From Isoetes taiwanensis (taxonomy: Eukaryota > Streptophyta > Lycopodiopsida > Isoetales > Isoetaceae): a stretch of 64,000 nt of DNA. Under the pieces are notes generated by a model, which was given only the letters and a program-made list of their open reading frames with translations, did not search any database and was not told the DNA's origin. The stretch is taken from NCBI GenBank assembly GCA_021234155.1, contig JAJEKV010000004.1, forward strand, positions 6,452,109 through 6,516,108. Reading direction: 5' to 3'. The position numbers were made by a program, and so were the translations under genes. Shown piece by piece: positions 59,221 through 64,000 of this stretch (position 1 is the stretch's first letter; each line of letters opens with the position of its first letter).

Positions 59221-59897
59221 TTTTGAGGTAGTGTACAGATACTCCTTGAAATCCCCGATTGCGAAGCTTGAAGGAGAAGTACCCACTTCAGACGAAGCAG
59301 CCACAAACTTTGCAGATATCTTGCATGAGGTAAAATCACGAATCCAAAAGAGCCAAAAGTTAATAACTTCCAAACTTGCAAAGAAAAGGAAGAAAGTCGT
59401 TTACAAAAAAGAACAATGGGTTTGGATTCATCTTCTCAAGAAGCATCTACAGAAAATGGGTAATCGATATGTAAAACTGGCACCTAGGTATTATGGTCCA
59501 TTCCAAGTTGACAACAAAATTGGTGTGAATGCTTATCGTTAACATTTATATGGGAAATGGACTAACCTGCATCCAGTTTTTAATATGGGAATACTAAAAT
59601 CCTATAAGGGAAGTGAAATTTCTCCTGAGATTTTGCAGAAAATGGAACATTCAGAACCTCCCAACATCAAGGGTGATGAAGAAGTGCTTGAACCAGAGAA
59701 AATACTCACGCACCAAGATAAGGAGACTAAGAATTCTTCCTACTCGAAGGTATCTTGTAAAATTCAAATTTCATCCGCCCACTGATGTGATATGGTATTC
59801 TAAGATCCAACTTAAAGAATACGGCTCACTTGTGGAGGAGTATGAACGAACTTTGCAGAGACCTTCAGATTTCTGTACCTGGAACTTTAAATATTAA
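59210..59897 (+). pseudogene. Integrase C-terminus and decayed chromodomain
   Basis: Begins abruptly with FSGTPFEVVYRYSLKSPI. Next come KEQWVWIHLLKKH and APRYYGPFQVDNKIGVNAYR, then TAA (59540-59542) where TTA/Leu is expected, then WTNLHPVFNMGILKSYKG. This is the GPY/F module of chromovirus integrases. After EEVLEPEKILTHQDKETKN a frameshift separates RRYLVKFKFHPPTDVIW, together resembling a chromodomain. It belongs to the same deletion derivative as the gag upstream. Confidence 0.85.
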
Positions 59898-60153
59898 AAT
59901 TGCAATTGCTTTATCTAAGAAAATATTTAAAGATTGACATACATTGAAATCTTTATTAACGATTATAAAAATGTTAAATCCTCTAAGTAAATTGAGGCCA
60001 TTTCTAATAGAATTGAAATGAAAGTCTTTATCGGACAAGGGGTTAAAGACCTCTAAATGAACTGAGGCTATTCCTAGCAGAACTGGAATAACTACCCTTA
60101 AGGGAACTAGGGTGCGCAATTTTCCCTCGAGGTTAACGTGGACGTTTAATCTC

Positions 60154-60166
60154 GGGAAAGGAAGGA
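60154..60166 (+). other. Polypurine tract
   Basis: GGGAAAGGAAGGA lies directly before the 3' LTR; it is the expected plus-strand primer site. Confidence 0.8.
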
Positions 60167-60167
60167 T

Positions 60168-60791
60168 CATTACGGCTTAATGCCGGCTCGACAAAGCGGC
60201 TCAGACTCAACTCATTTAGACTTAGTTTTTGTAAATCTAGAAAATAAGTTATATGAGTCCCTCATGGGGTAAAGAATTTACAAATTATAAGCTAAGGAAA
60301 CCTTATGTTTTGAAATTATTAAATGGCTGATAACGGGGCGTCGATCTGTTAATGCGAAGCCTGTATCAGAGCAACGCAGCTTGCCGGATCTGCTGGAAAA
60401 GGGCCGATCAATCACAGAAAAATGTCGATTCCTCTCTATTCATAGTCGATTTGCTGTTATTCACTCCTATCTACCAGTTTCTAGCTATTCACAGCAAAAA
60501 AGGGAAGACTCCAAAAAAGGCCGGTCTCTTCCCTTATAAATAATCGCTGCTTCTACCTTAAGCAGAGGAACCACGTCTGAACCATTCTGAAGCCATGTGT
60601 CTCTGCCTACTGCTGGATCTAGCCAATCTTGGTTTATTGTCGTGGAATTGTTATTTAGTTGTTGAGTTTGCAAGATAACGATTCTTGCTGGAACTTGAGC
60701 CCGGTTGGGAGGCAAACCTTCTCCTAAAGATTGGAGAGACTATTTGAGTTTCTGTTGTTAGTATTTTTGAGCTTTCTTTGTGTTCGTATCA
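60168..60791 (+). repeat. Chromovirus 3' LTR (carries the solo-LTR empty site)
   Basis: 624 bp from CATTACGGCTTAATGCCGG to GTTCGTATCA. The first two bases differ from the TG of the 5' LTR. Position 60599-60607 shows the uninterrupted TCTCTGCCT target. Confidence 0.88.
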
Positions 60792-61440
60792 CGAACCCAT
60801 TGGATATGCTGCAAGCAAAATTATATGCCCAAGTTATGCAGTCCAGACACTTTTATGTTGCATCAAAAACCCCAAGGTGCAGACTTTGTTGATTGAGAAG
60901 GAAATGTTGAGGAAGCCAGATGAGTTATCTTCCATCAACCATTTAGGATTCAGTAACTGGCTTACCCTGATACCTTGGACTATGGAGGAAGACACAGCGA
61001 AAACCCAGTTCTTCATTGGAGTCCTAGCCTTGGAAAAGGCTAATAACATCAGGAAGCCAAGTCTGAGCAAAGCCAATATAGATAAAGGAGTGTTGAACAC
61101 AAAACATGATAACGAAGACGACCCCTTTTGGGGAAAGTCTTCTTTCAGAAGAGGATAAAAAAGCCATGGAAAGTAAGGACGGCAGTGGGAACATAAATGA
61201 TGACAAAGAGTTCCATTTTACACTTCATAACAGTCACTTATTTCCCATTATTCCAGAAAGGCTGGTAGAAGGTCACGCAATGTTCTGTAACCAGGGAATA
61301 TGGCGCACTAAGAATTTTGGAGCTCTCGCACCTATCAGCTAAGAAGCCTGGATTATATTGGGTGATATTACACCTGAGCAAGAAAGAGGAGCTCGGATAG
61401 CAGCTGAGAAAATGGAAAAAATAATATTCAAGGAAAAGAT

Positions 61441-62132
61441 TGATGACCGATTTTTGGCAAATCCCCGTCAACATAGAAGAATTACACTCCAAAGGTCTAA
61501 GCGAGGTGAAGATCAAGGGCCTAGATTAATTTGTGCTTCTTGTTAGAATCCAATGGCCCATATTAAGTTGTGTTAGTTGTTAAGCAAGAGGACAAATTTG
61601 GTTATGGAGGAGTAGAAGACAAAAACAAGAGGATTGATGAGGTGTCAAAAAGAAGGGCCAAGATCATGCCAAGTGGATGGCTGGAATTTGTGAAAAATAT
61701 TATAAATATCTTGAGGGGACTTTTTCTCCTCCTCTTTGGCTCATGGAAATCCCATGGAGAGAGGGTAGTGGCAGGCCCAGGGAAGGGTGGTGAGAGCCTC
61801 TTCCCCCATGGTGATGACCTGGGTAACACTCCCTTGAGGAGTTTCTTGTATTTCTCACTTTTGAATAAAAATGGGTGCCCCATACTTCCATTCTTTTATC
61901 TATTTTTTTTATGCCTTCTCCATCTTCCACGTTTCTTCACTTTCCATATTGCTCTTTTTATATTTTTTATGCTCCCATTGTTCACCTTATGTTTTTCATG
62001 TTTGGCTCTATCTTTCTTTTCTTTCCTGCTCACATATCTTCTTTTCATATTCCTTACCAATCTCAAAAACTTGCTCAAGAATCTGCCACTCAAATTTGAA
62101 TGATGCGGGGGAGATCGGAAATCCCCACATCA
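61441..62132 (+). mobile_element. LTR-like dispersed repeat, copy 2 (plus)
   Basis: Begins TGATGACCGATTTTTGGC and ends ATCCCCACATCA. It matches copy 1 (9673-10929, minus) at the start, around GAGGATTGATGAGGTGTCAA, AAGTGGATGGC and TATAAATATCTTGAGGGGAC, and at the end. It contains no recognised protein. It interrupts the reading frame at 61440, supporting insertion. TG...CA ends and length suggest a solo LTR, but no 5-bp duplication is visible. Confidence 0.6.
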
Positions 62133-63399
62133 TTATGGTTCCGTTGTCGGGACTCTGGTTTGTCTCTGATCGTCATACTAGGGATTGATTTCTTAGGCCA
62201 GGATTTCTTTCCCATGATCTGGGAATGTGCTAATATTATGAAATCTACAGATTGTGCCAATATTCTGAAAGTTTAATGATGTTTCAAGCAAAAGCAAATT
62301 CTGGCTGCAAGTCCCGTGCTGATCTCGTCAAGTAAAGAAGATGTGAAGGAAAAAAAAATGTTGTTTTGATCATTATTTCGGGAGAACAAGCAAAAGCCAG
62401 CCCTCCATAATCTGTGCAGGAGGAAAAAGGGGAAGAAGCAAGCTTTGGAAGATTTGTGCTGCAAGCTTTCTATTCATGTTCAGCTGCTATGTTGATTGTT
62501 ACTACTTTGTCTTCTGTTGCTGCCCAGCACGCAATAAAAATTGCCCTTGCATTCTGCCTGCAAAGAAAATCATATCCAAAAGCTCTGCAAAAGACATTTT
62601 TTCATGCAAAAAGAAGGGCATTCGCTGCACCATTTGTCACCATAGCTTTGTTCCCATTTCTGCAAGAAAGAGGAGAAGATCAAGAAAGAATAGAGTTGCT
62701 GGGAGAAGAGGATATTTCAGTCAAGCCCTGATATTTTTGCTGCTGCAGACCTAGACCAGCCTCGTTTTTGCATCTAGAATCTTTTTTTTTTTTTTTTTTT
62801 TTCCGCCATATCCATCTACTAAACTATTTGCACCTCATGTTTTCTGTCCATGTTAGCCACCGAATCTGTAGAAGAAAGAAGGTAAGAAGCAAACAATATG
62901 CATGCCATCTCTGTGCTCCAGCGCCTCTTGCAAGAGAAGAGAATCAATCAGAAGGTGAATGGAAAAGAAGAACCGCCATAGCCGTGCTCTGCCATTGCCA
63001 TATTCTGCTGCCTGCTTGTTGCCATAGCTCTGCATCCTTATACCGAAGAAACGAAATGAGAGGGAGAAACAAAAGAAGAAGGCCGTTGCCACATGTTCGT
63101 CGCCATAGCTGCTGCCAAGATCTGCAACTGACCATCCTGATTTACATAGCCTTGCCACCCACGACCAACAGAAAGCACAAAAAAGTTATCCCTTTTCTAT
63201 TTTTTTACACGCTCACTATTGGCTCATCTATTTCTGCCCTTCTTTATTTCCTCGTTTGCCTCTTAGCTTTTTTTCTACCACATAATCTCTTGTTTTTTTT
63301 TACTACATTTGTTTCACGCTGGGGTGTATAGGCAAACAGATGCGTACATGTAAGGACAAAGAAAGATCACAAAGATCACAAGGCACTTAAGCTGTACCT
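62133..63399. other. No gene recognised
   Basis: Includes a T-run at 62781-62803 and a GCCATAGC-rich stretch at 62960-63110 like that near 1440-1830. Frames of 105-187 codons are low-information and show no domain. Confidence 0.4.
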
Positions 63400-64000
63400 A
63401 GATGTTACTTTCCTTCGCAAGCTCTGGGATGTAGATGCTCTGACGCACGTTAAGCTGGCACACTATCAACAGCAAGTTAATCCTAGGCTCACGAGAGGCC
63501 CACACCAGTACTTGTACACTCAGTTTCCCATGAAGAAGTGCAGTCTTATAGCTTCCATTCGCACGGGTGCACATCGCCTCCGCATTGAGACAAGACGTTG
63601 GGCTCGGGAAGCACGAGAGCAAAGGCTTTGCCAGTGTTGCCACCAGGGCGCCATTGAGGATGAATGTCATGCCCTCCAGATCTGCCCAGTGTTTGCCCAT
63701 ATCCGAGAGCGGTATGTTCGATTACTAGTGCCTGGCCAACCGTTGCATGAATTATTGAATACGGCGTCAGTGGGTTTGTTGGGGTCATACCTCCAGGAGG
63801 TTATAGATGCACGGACTCAGTTGTGTCCTCTGAGACGGTATTGCACTGTCCTATACAATTGTACAGCGTGCCAGCATACTTATTACTGCTAAGGTTTTTC
63901 CCTCGAAAACCCTTCTGGGGAGGGGAGGGGGGGCTAATCCCCGCCGGGTAATACACTTGCTGCTCTCTTTTTGTTTGGGTCCCATAGGCCAAGCGGTCTC
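63400..64000 (+). mobile_element. LINE 3' part, continuing past the window edge
   Basis: The frame open from about 63422 to TAA 63890-63892 reads LWDVDALTHVKLAHYQQQ, FPMKKCSLIASIRTGAHRLR, RLCQCCHQGAIEDECHALQI and CPVFAHIRERYVRLLVPG. This is the zinc-binding domain that ends many non-LTR retrotransposon ORF2 proteins (C-x-x-C...H...C). It is more intact than the copy at 9866-10403 and in opposite orientation. The 3' UTR that follows contains CCCTCGAAAACCC and GGGTCCCATAGGCCA, also present in the other copy. The RT itself is not in the 62-63 kb sequence, so this copy is also truncated or rearranged upstream. Confidence 0.8.

Larger units (their letters stand above)
55933..60791 (+). mobile_element. 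Chromovirus deletion derivative (gag fused to integrase C-terminus)
   Basis: The 5' LTR (55933-58301) is interrupted by a solo LTR; the 3' LTR is 60168-60791. Imperfect 5-bp duplications CGGAC (55928-55932) and CGAAC (60792-60796) flank it. PBS, polypurine tract, gag and an integrase C-terminus with chromodomain remnants are present. Protease, RT, RNase H and the integrase core are absent: one deletion joins gag to the integrase tail near 59210. Such a copy could only move in trans. Confidence 0.88.
55870..61440 (+). pseudogene. Unidentified reading frame split by a chromovirus insertion
   Basis: The left piece 55870-55932, after a good acceptor TTATTATTCCAG, reads EDADTQTNVEFMPLVWNRDP. The right piece starting at 60792 reads EPIGYAASKIICPSYAVQTL and continues past LRKPDELSSINHLGFSNW. 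Joined across the 5-bp duplication, the two are in the same frame, so the retroelement landed in an open frame. The right piece later shifts frame near 61130 (to SEEDKKAMESKDGSGNIN, PIIPERLVEGHAMFCNQGIW) and has an in-frame TAA at about 61340 before GDITPEQERGARIAAEKMEK. It is cut again at 61441 by the LTR-like repeat. I do not recognise the protein. Confidence 0.45.

Noticed and set aside
61358-61546. Continuation of the unknown frame to the stop at 61544
   Set aside because: The last 35 codons lie inside the LTR-like repeat that begins at 61441 and is also present near 10880-10929, so they are not part of the original protein.
62768-63331. 187-codon plus-strand frame
   Set aside because: Starts in a T-run coding for polyphenylalanine, no domain, and overlaps the GCCATAG-rich repeat; probably a chance frame.
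1-64000. CRISPR arrays, bacterial operons or rRNA genes
   Set aside because: None seen; repeat spacing and gene structure are eukaryotic throughout.

Overview
The window is nuclear DNA from a land plant. The evidence is a multi-exon NAC-domain gene of the SOG1 type, a PLS-type pentatricopeptide-repeat fragment, spliceosomal introns, and dense plant-type transposable elements (Ty3/gypsy, Ty1/copia, LINE, MULE, hAT, Helitron). The AT-rich, repeat-dominated landscape suggests a large genome, perhaps a fern or another non-flowering vascular plant. That placement is inference and I cannot name a species. The only gene that looks intact is the SOG1-like gene at 3330-7359 (+); almost everything else recognisable is a mobile element or a broken gene.

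Layout. 0.4-1.2 kb holds a diverged LTR relic. 3.3-7.4 kb holds the SOG1-like gene. 8.2-9.3 kb holds diverged tandem repeats and a copia reverse-transcriptase scrap. 9.7-10.9 kb is an LTR-like dispersed repeat with a 5'-truncated LINE inside it. 11.19-12.62 kb and 12.78-14.81 kb are two neighbouring MULE-like elements, each with a perfect 9-bp target duplication and arrays of small hairpins; the second carries an unknown open frame. 15.3 kb holds the C-terminus of a hAT transposase. 19.77-21.96 kb is a TIR-bounded element full of CACC/GGTG hairpins. 28.76 kb is a Helitron 3' terminus abutting a broken PPR gene. 30.5-32.9 kb holds a triple perfect palindrome at 60-bp spacing, a broken gene with a ParB/sulfiredoxin-like motif, and a DUF8039-like exon.

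32.93-49.70 kb is a tandem LTR-INT-LTR-INT-LTR array of two related Tat-like Ty3/gypsy elements on the minus strand. In both, a ribonuclease H with a complete D-E-D-D set lies between protease and reverse transcriptase, while the usual RNase H after the RT has lost its catalytic residues. This is the most interesting signal in the window. 55.93-60.79 kb is a chromovirus deletion derivative (gag joined to the integrase C-terminus). Its 5' LTR holds a solo LTR of the Tat-like family, and its own 3' LTR preserves the empty site. The chromovirus interrupts an unidentified reading frame. 61.4-64.0 kb repeats, in inverted orientation, the LTR-like repeat and LINE seen at 9.7-10.9 kb.

The genes do not form an operon or pathway. 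The window shows one DNA-damage-response transcription factor gene embedded in nested transposons. Long stretches (2.0-3.3, 7.4-8.2, 15.6-19.8, 23.9-28.5, 29.4-30.5, 49.9-52.4, 54.3-55.9, 62.1-63.4 kb) hold nothing I can identify beyond short repeats.
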